Positions 44,549-55,190 of a stretch of DNA of 64,000 bases are shown here, piece after piece. How positions within the stretch are numbered: position 1 is the stretch's first letter; each line of letters opens with the position of its first letter. The translations under genes and the position numbers were made by a program. The DNA is taken from assembly GCF_039614715.1 (NCBI RefSeq), contig NZ_CP154857.1:3596001-3660000 (forward strand). The letters run 5' to 3'. The notes beneath the pieces were generated by a model. That model was not told where the DNA came from, did not search any database, and was given only the letters and a program-made list of their open reading frames with translations. The stretch comes from Microbacterium sp. AZCO. GTDB taxonomy: Bacteria; Actinomycetota; Actinomycetes; Actinomycetales; Microbacteriaceae.

Positions 44549-46801
44549 TCAGAAGCCGGGGATGAGGCTGACGACGAGGTCGATCAGCTTGATGCCGATG
44601 AACGGGGCGATGATGCCGCCGAGCCCGTAGACGAGCAGATTGCGGCTGAGGATCTGCGAAGCGGATGCCGCGCGGTAGGCGACGCCGCGAAGGGCGAGCG
44701 GGATGAGCACCACGATGATGATCGCGTTGAAGATGATCGCGCTCGTGACGGCCGACGCCGGCGACGACAGCTGCATCACATTGAGCGCCTGCAGGCCGGG
44801 GAAGACCCCCATGAACATCGCCGGGATGATGGCGAAGTACTTCGCGATGTCGTTGGCGAGCGAGAACGTCGTGAGCGCACCGCGGGTGATGAGCAGCTGC
44901 TTGCCGATGCGCACGATGTCGATGAGCTTCGTCGGATCGCTGTCGAGGTCGACCATGTTGCCGGCCTCTTTCGCGGCCGAGGTGCCGGTGTTCATGGCAA
45001 CCCCGACATCGGCCTGCGCGAGGGCGGGGGCGTCGTTCGTGCCGTCTCCCGTCATCGCGACGAGGCTGCCGCCCTGCTGCTCACGCCGGATCAGCGCGAG
45101 CTTGTCCTCGGGCGTCGCCTCGGCGAGGTAGTCGTCGACTCCCGCCTCCTTCGCGATCGCCGCCGCGGTGAGGGGGTTGTCGCCCGTGATCATGACCGTG
45201 CGGATGCCCATGGCGCGCAGCTCGGCGAACCGGTCGCGCAGGCCGTCCTTGACGATGTCCTTGAGGTGGATGACCCCGTACACGGTCCCCGCGCCGGTCC
45301 CGGTCGCCGACCCGGCCCCGGTCCCTGACCCCGCCGCCGAGCCGGTCGCGGGGCTGAGCCCCGCCACGACGAGCGGCGTGCCGCCCGACTGCGCGATCGC
45401 ATCGGTCTCGCGCATGACCGCCGTGCGCATCTCGTCCGAGACGGGCGATCCGGAGGCTTCGAGCCACGCGAGCACCGCCGACCCGGCGCCCTTGCGGATC
45501 TGCGTCCCGTCGACGAGGTCGAGACCGCTCATGCGGGTCTGGGCGGTGAAGGGGACGACGACCGCGTCGGCAGGCGGCGACACGTGGATGCCGCGCACCG
45601 CCGCCAGCTCGACGACCGAGACGCCCTCGGGGGTCGGGTCGGCGAGCGATGACAGCGCCGCCGCGCGGGCAAGGCGATCGTGGGCGACGTTCGACCCCTC
45701 GACAGGCTCGGGGACCGGGTCGGCGTCTGCGATGGGGACGAAGTCGTCGGCCCGGCGGTTGCCGTACGTGATCGTGCCGGTCTTGTCGAGGAGGAGGGTG
45801 GTGACGTCGCCGGCGGCCTCGACCGCACGGCCCGACATCGCCAGCACGTTGCGCTGCACCAGCCGGTCCATGCCCGCGATGCCGATCGCCGACAGGAGCG
45901 CGCCGATCGTCGTGGGGATGAGGCACACCAGGAGGGCGACGAGCACGGCGATGCTCACCGGTGAGGCGGCGTACGACGCGATCGGGTTGAGGGTCAGCAC
46001 CACGATCACGAAGACGATCGAGAGGCTCGCGAGCAGGATGCCGAGGGCGATCTCGTTGGGTGTCTTCTGGCGGCTCGCCCCTTCGACGAGCGCGATCATG
46101 CGGTCGACGAAGGTCTCGCCGGGCTTGGACGTGATGCGCACGACGATCCGGTCGGAGAGCACGCGGGTGCCGCCCGTGACGGCGCTGCGGTCCCCGCCCG
46201 ACTCGCGCACGACCGGCGCGGACTCGCCCGTGATGGCGGATTCGTCCACCGTCGCGATGCCGCTCACGATGTCGCCGTCGCCGGGGATGAGCTCGCCGGC
46301 CGAGACGATCACGACGTCGCCGAGAGACAGCTCGGACGAGGCGACCTCGATCGACTCGGCGCGCTGCGCCGCGGCATCCCCCTTCTCGTCGTACGCCGTC
46401 ACGCGATGGGCCATCGTCGAGGTGCGGGTCTTGCGCAGCGACTGCGCCTGCGCCTTGCCGCGGCCCTCGGCGACCGATTCGGCGAGGTTGGCGAAGAGCA
46501 CCGTGAGCCAGAGCCAGATCGCGATGCCCCACGTGAACCCGGCCGGCACGGCGGTGCCGCCGCTGTCCTCCGCGGGCAGGAAGGGCTCGGCGATCGCGAG
46601 CGCGGTCGTGAGCGCGGCGCCCACCCACACGAGGAACATGACGGGGTTGCGCCACAGGGCGGCGGGGTTGAGCTTGCGGACGGCCCCGGGGAGCGCCTGC
46701 ACGAGCTGCGACCAGCTGAAGGCGCGCGTGCCGCGCGGCTGCTCGGGGGTGATCGAGCCCGCGACCGGACCGGTCGTCGAGGCGATTGCGGTGGTGGACA
46801 T
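44549..46801 (-). CDS. kdpB: K+-transporting ATPase ATP-binding subunit KdpB
   Basis: 750 residues, P-type ATPase. DKTGTIT gives the phosphorylated Asp339; ITGES lies in the actuator domain, and [18 protein letters not shown] is the hinge. About seven helices. It is longer than the usual about 680-700 residues because of two inserts. One (residues about 362-370, PVPEPVEG) is encoded by a dispersed 26-bp repeat. The other (about 480-504, Ala/Gly/Ser/Thr-rich) is encoded by short GC-rich repeats. Both sit in the nucleotide-binding domain. It powers K+ uptake through KdpA. Confidence 0.96.
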   Translation of the reverse strand: MSTTAIASTTGPVAGSITPEQPRGTRAFSWSQLVQALPGAVRKLNPAALWRNPVMFLVWVGAALTTALAIAEPFLPAEDSGGTAVPAGFTWGIAIWLWLTVLFANLAESVAEGRGKAQAQSLRKTRTSTMAHRVTAYDEKGDAAAQRAESIEVASSELSLGDVVIVSAGELIPGDGDIVSGIATVDESAITGESAPVVRESGGDRSAVTGGTRVLSDRIVVRITSKPGETFVDRMIALVEGASRQKTPNEIALGILLASLSIVFVIVVLTLNPIASYAASPVSIAVLVALLVCLIPTTIGALLSAIGIAGMDRLVQRNVLAMSGRAVEAAGDVTTLLLDKTGTITYGNRRADDFVPIADADPVPEPVEGSNVAHDRLARAAALSSLADPTPEGVSVVELAAVRGIHVSPPADAVVVPFTAQTRMSGLDLVDGTQIRKGAGSAVLAWLEASGSPVSDEMRTAVMRETDAIAQSGGTPLVVAGLSPATGSAAGSGTGAGSATGTGAGTVYGVIHLKDIVKDGLRDRFAELRAMGIRTVMITGDNPLTAAAIAKEAGVDDYLAEATPEDKLALIRREQQGGSLVAMTGDGTNDAPALAQADVGVAMNTGTSAAKEAGNMVDLDSDPTKLIDIVRIGKQLLITRGALTTFSLANDIAKYFAIIPAMFMGVFPGLQALNVMQLSSPASAVTSAIIFNAIIIVVLIPLALRGVAYRAASASQILSRNLLVYGLGGIIAPFIGIKLIDLVVSLIPGF
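45289..45362. repeat. Low-complexity GC-rich repeat inside kdpB
   Basis: Degenerate repeats of a GGTCCCGG/GACCCCG type encode an Ala/Gly/Ser/Thr-rich segment in the KdpB nucleotide-binding domain, where homologues have a short loop. Confidence 0.55.
45693..45718 (+). repeat. Dispersed 26-bp repeat, copy 3 (inside kdpB)
   Basis: It begins GACCCCTCGACAGGCTCGGG and ends GACCGG, three differences from the copy at 18560-18585. On the coding (minus) strand it reads PVPEPVEGS, a foreign-looking stretch in KdpB. Confidence 0.75.
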
Positions 46802-46804
46802 GAG

Positions 46805-48502
46805 TCAGACGAGCCCTTCCGCCAGGGGACCCAGCGTGAGAACGGGGAAGTAGGTGAGTGCCGTGATGACGACCGCGATCACGGCGAGGAGGCCGACGAA
46901 CTGCGGACGGTAGGTGGGGAGGGTGCCGGCGGTGGACGGGATGCGGTCCTGGGCGGCGAGCGATCCCGCGAGCGCGAGCACGAGGACGATCGGGATGAAG
47001 CGTCCGAGCAGCATCGCGACGCCGAGGGCGGTGTTCAGCCAGGGCGTGTTCGCGGTGAGTCCCGCGAAGGCCGAGCCGTTGTTGTTCGCGGCCGACGTGA
47101 ACGCGTAGAGCACCTCGCTCATGCCGTGGACGCCCGGGTTCCAGATCGAGACGTTCTCGACGTCCTCACGGATGCCGGGCAGTGCGAAGCTGAGGGCCGT
47201 GCCGACGAGCACGAGGATCGGGGTCACGAGGATGTAGAGGCTCGCGAGCTTGATCTCGGTCGGTCCGATCTTCTTGCCCAGGTACTCGGGCGTGCGGCCG
47301 ACGAGCAGACCGCCGACGAACACCGCGATGACGGCGAGCACCAGCATCCCGTACAGTCCCGAGCCGACGCCGCCCGGAGCGACCTCGCCGAGCATCATGT
47401 TGACCATCGGGATCATGCCGCCGAGCGCCGTGTACGAGTCGTGCATCGAGTTGACGGCGCCCGTGGACGTCAGGGTCGTCGCACCGGCGAAGAACGTCGA
47501 GCCCAGGATGCCGAAGCGCTGCTCCTTGCCCTCCATGGCGGAGCCGGCGAGCTGCGGCGCGGTGCCGAGACCGAGCGATTCGAGCCAGCTCACCGCCGCG
47601 ATCGACACGATGGCGAGTGAGGCCATGACGGCGAGGATCGCGTAGCCCTGCCGGTCGTCGCCCACCATGCGGCCGAAGGCGCGCGGCATCGCGAAGGGAA
47701 TGGCGAGGAGGAGCAGGATCTCGAGGACGTTCGTCCACGGCGCCGGGTTCTCGAACGGGTGCGCGGAGTTGGCGTTGAAGAAGCCGCCGCCGTTCGTGCC
47801 CAGCTCCTTGATCGCCTCCTGGCTCGCGACGGGTCCGCCGGGGAGCACCTGCGTGCCGCCGGTGAGGGTGTGCACCTCGGTGAAGCCGTTGACGTTCTGC
47901 ACGACGCCCGCGGTCAGGAGGGCGATCGCCGCGATGATCGACAGCGGAAGCAGGATGCGGGTGAGCCCGCGCACGAGGTCGACCCAGAAGTTGCCGATCG
48001 TCGATGAGCCGCGGCGCGCGAAGCCGCGGACCAGGGCGATCGCGACCGCGATGCCGACCGCGGCCGACACGAAGTTCTGCACCGCGAGCCCCGCCAGCTG
48101 CACGGTGTAGCCCATCGTCAGCTCGGGCGAGTAGGACTGCCAGTTCGTGTTCGTCACGAACGACACGGCGGTGTTGAAGGCGAGCCCTTCCGGCACGGGC
48201 GGGAGCCCCAGCGAGTACGGGAGCACCGCCTGCAGGCGCTGCAGCGCGTAGACGAACAGCACGCCCGTCGCCGAAAAGACGAGCACGCCGCGCAGGTACG
48301 CCTGCCAGGTCTGCTCGGATGCCGGGTCGACGCCCATGAGCCGGTACACGCCGCGCTCGACGCGCCAGTCCTTGGCCGCGGTGTACGTGCGGGCGATCCA
48401 GTCGCCGAGGGGCCGGTAGAGCAGCGCGAGGATCAGGAAGACCGTCGCGATCTGCAGGATGCCGGTCCAGAGCTCAGCGGTCGCCGCGCCTGTCGAGCCC
48501 AT
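46805..48502 (-). CDS. kdpA: K+-transporting ATPase K+-binding subunit KdpA
   Basis: 565 residues, ten helices. Four selectivity-filter loops are visible: [39 protein letters not shown] and [13 protein letters not shown]. It is the channel-like subunit, related to Trk/Ktr channels, that passes K+ into the KdpB pump. The ATG at 48502 overlaps the kdpF stop by one base (TGATG), and 3 bp separate it from kdpB. Confidence 0.96.
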   Translation of the reverse strand: MGSTGAATAELWTGILQIATVFLILALLYRPLGDWIARTYTAAKDWRVERGVYRLMGVDPASEQTWQAYLRGVLVFSATGVLFVYALQRLQAVLPYSLGLPPVPEGLAFNTAVSFVTNTNWQSYSPELTMGYTVQLAGLAVQNFVSAAVGIAVAIALVRGFARRGSSTIGNFWVDLVRGLTRILLPLSIIAAIALLTAGVVQNVNGFTEVHTLTGGTQVLPGGPVASQEAIKELGTNGGGFFNANSAHPFENPAPWTNVLEILLLLAIPFAMPRAFGRMVGDDRQGYAILAVMASLAIVSIAAVSWLESLGLGTAPQLAGSAMEGKEQRFGILGSTFFAGATTLTSTGAVNSMHDSYTALGGMIPMVNMMLGEVAPGGVGSGLYGMLVLAVIAVFVGGLLVGRTPEYLGKKIGPTEIKLASLYILVTPILVLVGTALSFALPGIREDVENVSIWNPGVHGMSEVLYAFTSAANNNGSAFAGLTANTPWLNTALGVAMLLGRFIPIVLVLALAGSLAAQDRIPSTAGTLPTYRPQFVGLLAVIAVVITALTYFPVLTLGPLAEGLV

Positions 48503-48591
48503 CAGAACTTCTCCGGCTTCACGAGGGCGACGACCAGGTAGACGACGGCGGCGAGGCCGAGCGCCGCGGCGAGGAGCGAGAAGACGATCAC
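48502..48591 (-). CDS. kdpF: K+-transporting ATPase subunit KdpF
   Basis: 29 residues from the GTG at 48591: a single helix ([23 protein letters not shown]) and the conserved VKPEKF end of KdpF. It is the small lipid-like subunit that stabilises the KdpABC complex. The stop overlaps the kdpA start and its own start overlaps the stop of a second tiny ORF (GTGA). Confidence 0.85.
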   Translation of the reverse strand: MIVFSLLAAALGLAAVVYLVVALVKPEKF

Positions 48592-48671
48592 AGTCGCTCG
48601 ATCCCTCGCGCGACGAGTGCGACGAGCGCGAACAGCGCGATCGTCGCGACGACGTAGATGACATCCAGCAC
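48588..48671 (-). CDS. 27-residue membrane peptide coupled to kdpF
   Basis: GTG at 48671 with GAGGAG 6 nt upstream. It reads [20 protein letters not shown] followed by ARGIERL. A single helix with a short basic end, similar in size and form to KdpF, and joined to it by a GTGA overlap. It is first in the kdp operon. It is not annotated in standard Kdp schemes; it may be a second KdpF-like subunit or a leader. Confidence 0.6.
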   Translation of the reverse strand: MLDVIYVVATIALFALVALVARGIERL

Positions 48672-48741
48672 GGAGGACTCCTCGAGGACGGGTGCGGTCT
48701 TGGCATCCCGATGCAACACCGCGGGGGATGCCGCATCCGCC

Positions 48742-48794
48742 GTCCTCACGGATTCCATACGCTCCGCGCGCCGGCTCTTACAGAGTCCTCACGG
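48742..48794. promoter_or_regulatory. Direct repeats upstream of the kdp operon
   Basis: GTCCTCACGG occurs at 48742-48751 and again at 48785-48794 (43 bp apart), 70-125 bp before the first kdp ORF. A possible activator (KdpE) site; weak because the known E. coli KdpE box is AT-rich. Confidence 0.25.
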
Positions 48795-48866
48795 CGCGCC
48801 GGACACCCCTCCCGAGCGACTCGTCACGCGCGAGGCAGCGGGCGAAGGGGTGTGCGCGAAGGAGGG

Positions 48867-50605
<1,739 letters not shown>

Positions 50606-50608
50606 TCA

Positions 50609-50614
50609 AGGCTA
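50609..50614 (-). promoter_or_regulatory. -10 hexamer of sufS-sufU (leaderless)
   Basis: TAGCCT on the minus strand, 6 nt before the GTG at 50602. Confidence 0.45.
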
Positions 50615-50653
50615 CGCGGCGGCGCGGCGACCGGCTCGGCGGGTCTTGGTCAC

Positions 50654-50678
50654 GGGATGCCTCGCACCGAGGCATCCC
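50654..50678 (-). terminator. Hairpin after the KimA-like gene
   Basis: GGGATGCCTCG (50654-50664) and CGAGGCATCCC (50668-50678), an 11-bp perfect stem with a 3-nt loop directly behind the stop of the KimA-like gene; no T tract. Confidence 0.6.
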
Positions 50679-50684
50679 GGATCG

Positions 50685-52766
50685 TCACGGCCCTTCGAGG
50701 CTCGATCGCTGCGCCGTCGGGATGTTCTCGTTGGCCGGGTCGAACGGGCGTCCCGCGCGCTCCTGACCCGGCAGCGGACGCGAGCGGCGGCCGTAGATCA
50801 GCTCCGACGAGTCGAGGAGCCAGGGCACGAGGGTGATCGTGACGCCGTGGATGAGCATGAGCTGCTGCGCGATGCGGCTGGCCCGGCGGTTGTGCAGCAG
50901 GGTCTCCCACCAGTGGCCGACGATGTACTGCGGCAGGTACACGGTGATGACGGACGACCCGTGCTTCTCGCGGTACCGCTTGATGAACTCCGCGACGGGC
51001 CCCGCGTACGTGCGGAACGGCGACTCGATGATCGTGAGGGGGATCGGCATGCGATGCGCCTCCCACTCCTTCTGGATCGACTCCGCTTCCTCCTTCGTCA
51101 CGGCGACGTGGATCGCGATGGTCTTGTCGTGGCGGGCGGCCAGCGCGTAGTCGATCGCCTTCGCGACGGGCTTCTGCAGGCGGTTGACGAGGATGAGCGC
51201 GACATCGCCGGCTGCGCCGAAGTGCACGTCGTCGGTCATCGCGATCTCGTGCTCGACGTCGCGGTAGTAGCGGTGCACGCCGACCATGAGCGTCGCGAGG
51301 ATCGGGATGGCGATGAAGACGAGATACGCGCCGTGCGTGAACTTCGTGATCGTGACGATGACGAGCACCGTCACCGTCATGACGGCGCCGATCGAGTTGA
51401 TGGTGAGGCTTCGGATGGCTCCGCGCCGCTCGGCACCGGCCTTGGGGTCCCGGCGGCCCTCGGCGCGCGTGGTCTCGCGCAGCAGCCGGCGCCAGTGGCG
51501 GATCATGCCGATCTGACCGAGCGAGAACGAGACGAAGACGCCGATGATGTAGAGCTGGATCAGCGAGGTGACGTTCGCCTGGTACACCGTGATCACGGCG
51601 ATCGCCACGATGCCGAGGATGATCATGCCGTTCGAGAAGACGAGACGGTCGCCGCGAGTGTTGAGGGCCTTGGGTGCGTATCCGTCGCGCGCGAGCACCG
51701 CTCCGAGCAGCGGGAAGCCGTTGAAGGCCGTGTTGGCGGCGAGGAGGAGGACGGCGGCCGTGGCGGCCTGGATCACGAAGAACGGGATCGAGTTCAGGCC
51801 GAAGGTTCCCGCCGCGACCTGGGCGATGAGGCTGGGCTGCACCTGGTTCTCGCAGTCGAAGCCGATGAGATCGCACGGGTTCTCGGCGTAGTGGACGCCC
51901 GAGATGAGAGCGAGCGCCGTGAGGCCCGTGAACAGCACGATCGCGATGCCGCCCACCAGGGCGAGCGTCGAGCGGGCGTTCCGGACCTTCGGCATGCGGA
52001 ACGCGGGCACGCCGTTGGCGACTGCCTCGACGCCCGTCAGCGCCGAACAGCCGCTCGAGAAGGCCCGCAGCACGAGCAGGATGACCGCGGCCTGCGTGAG
52101 GTCCTCGGTCTGCACGGCGTAGTCGGCGCTGGATGCCACGGGCGGATCGCCGAGCGCAGTGCGCACGAGGCCGACGACGATCATGACGGCGACCGAGCCG
52201 ATGAAGACGTAGGTCGGGATGGCGAAGAACAGCGACGCCTCCCGCACTCCGCGGAGGTTGATGACGATGATGAGGATGACGAACCCCACCGCGAGTTCCA
52301 CGCGCCCCGGGTTGAGGAACGGAAGTGCCGAGATGAGGTTGTCGACACCCGACGAGACCGACACCGCGACCGTCAGGACGTAATCGACGAGGAGCGCCGA
52401 CGCCACGACGACACCGGGGATCTCACCCAGGTTCTTGCGCGCGACTTCGTAGTCCCCACCGCCCGACGGATACGCCCGGATGAGCTGGCGGTAGCTCAGC
52501 ACGACGACGACGAGCACGAGCACGACGGCGGCGGCGACCAGCGGCGAGAAGGCGAGGAACGCCAGTCCACCCGTCATCAGGATGAGCAGCATCTCCTGCG
52601 GCGCATACGCCACGGACGACAGCGCGTCGGAGGCGAAGATGGGCAGCGCCATCCGCTTGGGAAGCAGGTGCTCGTCTGCGGCCTCCGACGACAGGGGGTC
52701 GCCGATGAGGATGCGTTTGGCGATCGGCGATTCAGCGGGGCCGGGATCGCGTCCGTCGGTTGTCAC
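50685..52766 (-). CDS. APC family permease, KimA-like K+ importer
   Basis: 693 residues from the GTG at 52766; a GTG at 52778 would add four. About 12 helices followed by a soluble domain of about 190 residues. Strong resemblance to Bacillus KimA as I recall it: FASDALSSVAYAPQEML, LLVDYVLTVAVSVSSG, LRAFSSGCSALTGVEAVANGVPAF, ANTAFNGFPLL and GDRLVFSNGMIILG are shared. KimA imports K+ with H+ and is inhibited by c-di-AMP through its soluble domain. Annotation simply as amino-acid permease is therefore probably wrong. TAGTGT 8 nt upstream suggests a leaderless start. Confidence 0.8.
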   Translation of the reverse strand: MTTDGRDPGPAESPIAKRILIGDPLSSEAADEHLLPKRMALPIFASDALSSVAYAPQEMLLILMTGGLAFLAFSPLVAAAVVLVLVVVVLSYRQLIRAYPSGGGDYEVARKNLGEIPGVVVASALLVDYVLTVAVSVSSGVDNLISALPFLNPGRVELAVGFVILIIVINLRGVREASLFFAIPTYVFIGSVAVMIVVGLVRTALGDPPVASSADYAVQTEDLTQAAVILLVLRAFSSGCSALTGVEAVANGVPAFRMPKVRNARSTLALVGGIAIVLFTGLTALALISGVHYAENPCDLIGFDCENQVQPSLIAQVAAGTFGLNSIPFFVIQAATAAVLLLAANTAFNGFPLLGAVLARDGYAPKALNTRGDRLVFSNGMIILGIVAIAVITVYQANVTSLIQLYIIGVFVSFSLGQIGMIRHWRRLLRETTRAEGRRDPKAGAERRGAIRSLTINSIGAVMTVTVLVIVTITKFTHGAYLVFIAIPILATLMVGVHRYYRDVEHEIAMTDDVHFGAAGDVALILVNRLQKPVAKAIDYALAARHDKTIAIHVAVTKEEAESIQKEWEAHRMPIPLTIIESPFRTYAGPVAEFIKRYREKHGSSVITVYLPQYIVGHWWETLLHNRRASRIAQQLMLIHGVTITLVPWLLDSSELIYGRRSRPLPGQERAGRPFDPANENIPTAQRSSLEGP

Positions 52767-52774
52767 GGCGGGCG

Positions 52775-52780
52775 ACACTA
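52775..52780 (-). promoter_or_regulatory. -10 hexamer of the KimA-like gene (leaderless)
   Basis: TAGTGT on the minus strand, 8 nt before the GTG at 52766; it overlaps the alternative GTG at 52778. Confidence 0.4.
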
Positions 52781-52844
52781 CGCTTGTCCGCGCTCGGATG
52801 CAACGCGACGAGCCAGCGCGTCACCCGATCGACGCGAACGGGCC

Positions 52845-54068
52845 TCAGCCCACCGGGCCGAGGAACTCGCGGGCGGCGACCCGGAGTGCCTCCACACCGC
52901 GTTCGATCGTCGGATGCAGCACCGGCGCGAAGAAGGGCGAGTGGTTCGTCGGCACGTCGCGCTCGAGCGTGCCACCCGCCAGCGCGGCCGCGAACACCTG
53001 CGGATCGACGCCGCCCCAGAACCAGAACACCAGCGGCACGCCGGCCTCGCGGGCGAACCACGAGACGTCCTCGCTGCCCGTGAACATGCCCGGGTCGACG
53101 ACCGTGCCCTCGCCGAACGCCGCATCGAAGGCCGCCGTCACGCGAGCCGTCGCGTCGTCGTCGTTGATGGTCGGCGGGAGCGTGTGGTCGACGGCGATGA
53201 CGGGCTGCTCCTCGGCACCGGATGCCGCGGCCTCCGCGCGGATCACGCGCTCGACCTTCGCCATGATGCGACCGCGCGCCTCGTCGTCGGGATAGCGGAG
53301 GCTCAGCTCGAGCTTCGCCTCGGCCGGGATGATGTTGTTCTTGAGGCCCGCGTGGATCGAGCCGACGGTGACGACGGCGACGTCGCGCGGGTCGACCTCG
53401 CGCGACACGATCGTCTGCAGGCGCATGACCGTCGCCGCGGCCATCACGACCGGGTCGATCGTCGAGTGCGGGCGCGAGCCGTGGCCGCCGCGCCCGAGAA
53501 GCGTCACGGTGAGCCCGTCGGAGGCCGCCATCTGGGTGCCCGGGCGCACGCCGATCGTACCTGCGGGCAGCGGCGTGAGGTGCTGGCCGAGCACGATGTC
53601 GGGCTTCGGGAAGCGGTCGAGCACGCCGTCGGCGATCATCGCCTGCGAGCCCGCCCCGTACTCCTCGGCGGGCTGGAACACCGCGACGACGGTGCCGGAC
53701 CATTCGTCCCTCGTCGCCAGCAGCCGCTCGAGCGCGCCGAGCAGCGCCGTGACGTGCATGTCATGGCCGCACGCGTGCATGACGGGCACGTCCTGCCCCG
53801 CGGGATCGACGCCGCGCGCGGTCGAGGCGTACTCGAGGCCCGTCCGCTCCTCGACGGGAAGGGCATCCATGTCGGCGCGGAGCCACACCACCGGTCCCGG
53901 GCCGTTCGCGATCGAGGTCACGACGCCGGTCTTGCCGATGCCCTCCTCGAACTCGAGGCCGAGCTCGGCGAGCGTCCGCGTGATGACCCCCGCTGTGCGG
54001 GTCTCCTGGAACGAGAGCTCGGGGTGCCGGTGCAGGTCGATGTAGAGCGCCTCGAGGTCGATCGTCAT
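52845..54068 (-). CDS. M20 family amidohydrolase (N-acyl-amino-acid / hippurate hydrolase type)
   Basis: 407 residues. The metal-binding block VMHACGHDMHVTALLGA with its Cys and His residues, WLRADMDALPVEERTGLEYAS, FQPAEEYGAGSQAMI and the dimerisation-domain GRGGHGSRPHSTIDP are all present, defining the metallo-aminoacylase subfamily. No signal peptide is seen. It cleaves amide-linked acyl groups from amino acids or similar compounds; substrate unknown. The ATG at 54068 follows TAGGCT by 7 nt. Monocistronic. Confidence 0.9.
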   Translation of the reverse strand: MTIDLEALYIDLHRHPELSFQETRTAGVITRTLAELGLEFEEGIGKTGVVTSIANGPGPVVWLRADMDALPVEERTGLEYASTARGVDPAGQDVPVMHACGHDMHVTALLGALERLLATRDEWSGTVVAVFQPAEEYGAGSQAMIADGVLDRFPKPDIVLGQHLTPLPAGTIGVRPGTQMAASDGLTVTLLGRGGHGSRPHSTIDPVVMAAATVMRLQTIVSREVDPRDVAVVTVGSIHAGLKNNIIPAEAKLELSLRYPDDEARGRIMAKVERVIRAEAAASGAEEQPVIAVDHTLPPTINDDDATARVTAAFDAAFGEGTVVDPGMFTGSEDVSWFAREAGVPLVFWFWGGVDPQVFAAALAGGTLERDVPTNHSPFFAPVLHPTIERGVEALRVAAREFLGPVG

Positions 54069-54075
54069 GCGGTCG

Positions 54076-54081
54076 AGCCTA
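54076..54081 (-). promoter_or_regulatory. -10 hexamer of the M20 gene (leaderless)
   Basis: TAGGCT on the minus strand, 7 nt before the ATG at 54068. Confidence 0.45.
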
Positions 54082-54143
54082 TCCGGGCCGCTCGGCCGCT
54101 CAGGTGCGGTCTCGTCGACGGATCGGCGCCGGTGAACCGAGCG

Positions 54144-55157
54144 TCAGGTGAGCAGGCGGGCGGTCGAGCCGCGCACGATGAGCTCGAACGGCAGGTCGGA
54201 GCGCGCCCGACGGTCGCCGGCGGGGGAATCGAGCTCGGCGAGGATCGCGTCGGCCGCCCGGCCACCCTGCGCGAGCGGGAACTGGTCCACGGTCGTCAGG
54301 CGGAAGAACTCCCCGAGCTCGTGACCGTCGATGCCCACCACCGAGATGTCCTCGGGCACCCGGTAGCCGAGCTCCCGCGCCGCGAGCAGCGCGCCGATCG
54401 CCATCTCGTCCGACGCGGCGAAGATCGCCGTCGGGCGCTCGCCGGGCCGCCCGAGCAGCTGCTTCGCGGCGCGGAACCCGCCCTCGATCGTGAAGTCGGC
54501 CGGCTCGAACAGGGCGGGGCGCGCCGGGATGCCGGCATCCACCATCGCCAGTTCGAACCCCTGCCGCCGCTGCGTCGGGATGTGGAAGTCGAGGTCGAAC
54601 TCCTGGCTCGCGCCGATGTGCGCGATCGCGCGGTGGCCGAGCGCGATGAGGTGCTCGGTCGCGAGCCGCGCGACGGTGATGTCGTCGACCGTCAGCGTCG
54701 TGAGCTTGGGGTTCGGGCCGCCGATCGCGATCGTCGGCAGGCCGAGCTCGAGCAGCAGGTCGGTCTCCTCCTCACCGAGCTCGATCGAGATCGCGATGAC
54801 GCCGTCGATGCGCTGACGTCGCAGGAAGGTCTCGAAAATCTCCCGCCGCTGCGTGCGGTCGGCGGTGAGGTTGTAGAGCGTGATGTCGTACCCGCGACGC
54901 TGCAGCGCCGTCGCGATGCCGCTCAGCACCGTCGAGAAGAACCACCGGTCGAGGAACGGCACGAGCACGCCGATGTTGCGGGTGCGGCCGGAGGCGAGGC
55001 TCGACGCCGACGCCGAGACGACGTAGCCGAGGCTCTTCGCCGCCGCTTCGACGCGTGCACGGGTCGGGTCGGAGACGTGCCCGCGCCCGCTCAGGGCGCG
55101 CGAGACGGTCGCCGTCGAGACGCCGGCCTCGCGCGCCACTTCGTCGATGCTGACCAC
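54144..55157 (-). CDS. LacI family regulator linked to alpha-glucosidase
   Basis: 337 residues, GTG start. VSIDEVAREAGVSTATVSRALSGRGHVSDPTRARVEAAAKSLGY is the LacI DNA-binding part, and NIGVLVPFLDRWFFSTVLSGI opens the effector domain. The C-terminus has VPEDISVVGIDGHELGEFF. It is encoded 33 bp behind the GH13 gene on the same strand, so enzyme and regulator form one unit under the palindrome at 56885. A malto- or isomalto-oligosaccharide inducer is inferred. Confidence 0.92.
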   Translation of the reverse strand: MVSIDEVAREAGVSTATVSRALSGRGHVSDPTRARVEAAAKSLGYVVSASASSLASGRTRNIGVLVPFLDRWFFSTVLSGIATALQRRGYDITLYNLTADRTQRREIFETFLRRQRIDGVIAISIELGEEETDLLLELGLPTIAIGGPNPKLTTLTVDDITVARLATEHLIALGHRAIAHIGASQEFDLDFHIPTQRRQGFELAMVDAGIPARPALFEPADFTIEGGFRAAKQLLGRPGERPTAIFAASDEMAIGALLAARELGYRVPEDISVVGIDGHELGEFFRLTTVDQFPLAQGGRAADAILAELDSPAGDRRARSDLPFELIVRGSTARLLT

Positions 55158-55190
55158 GTCGTCGCACCCCCCTTCAGCCGAGCGCAGACG

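Noticed and set aside
41170..44565. 1131-residue plus-strand frame over kdpD
   Set aside because: Antisense to a fully recognisable KdpD and KdpC; no family resemblance.
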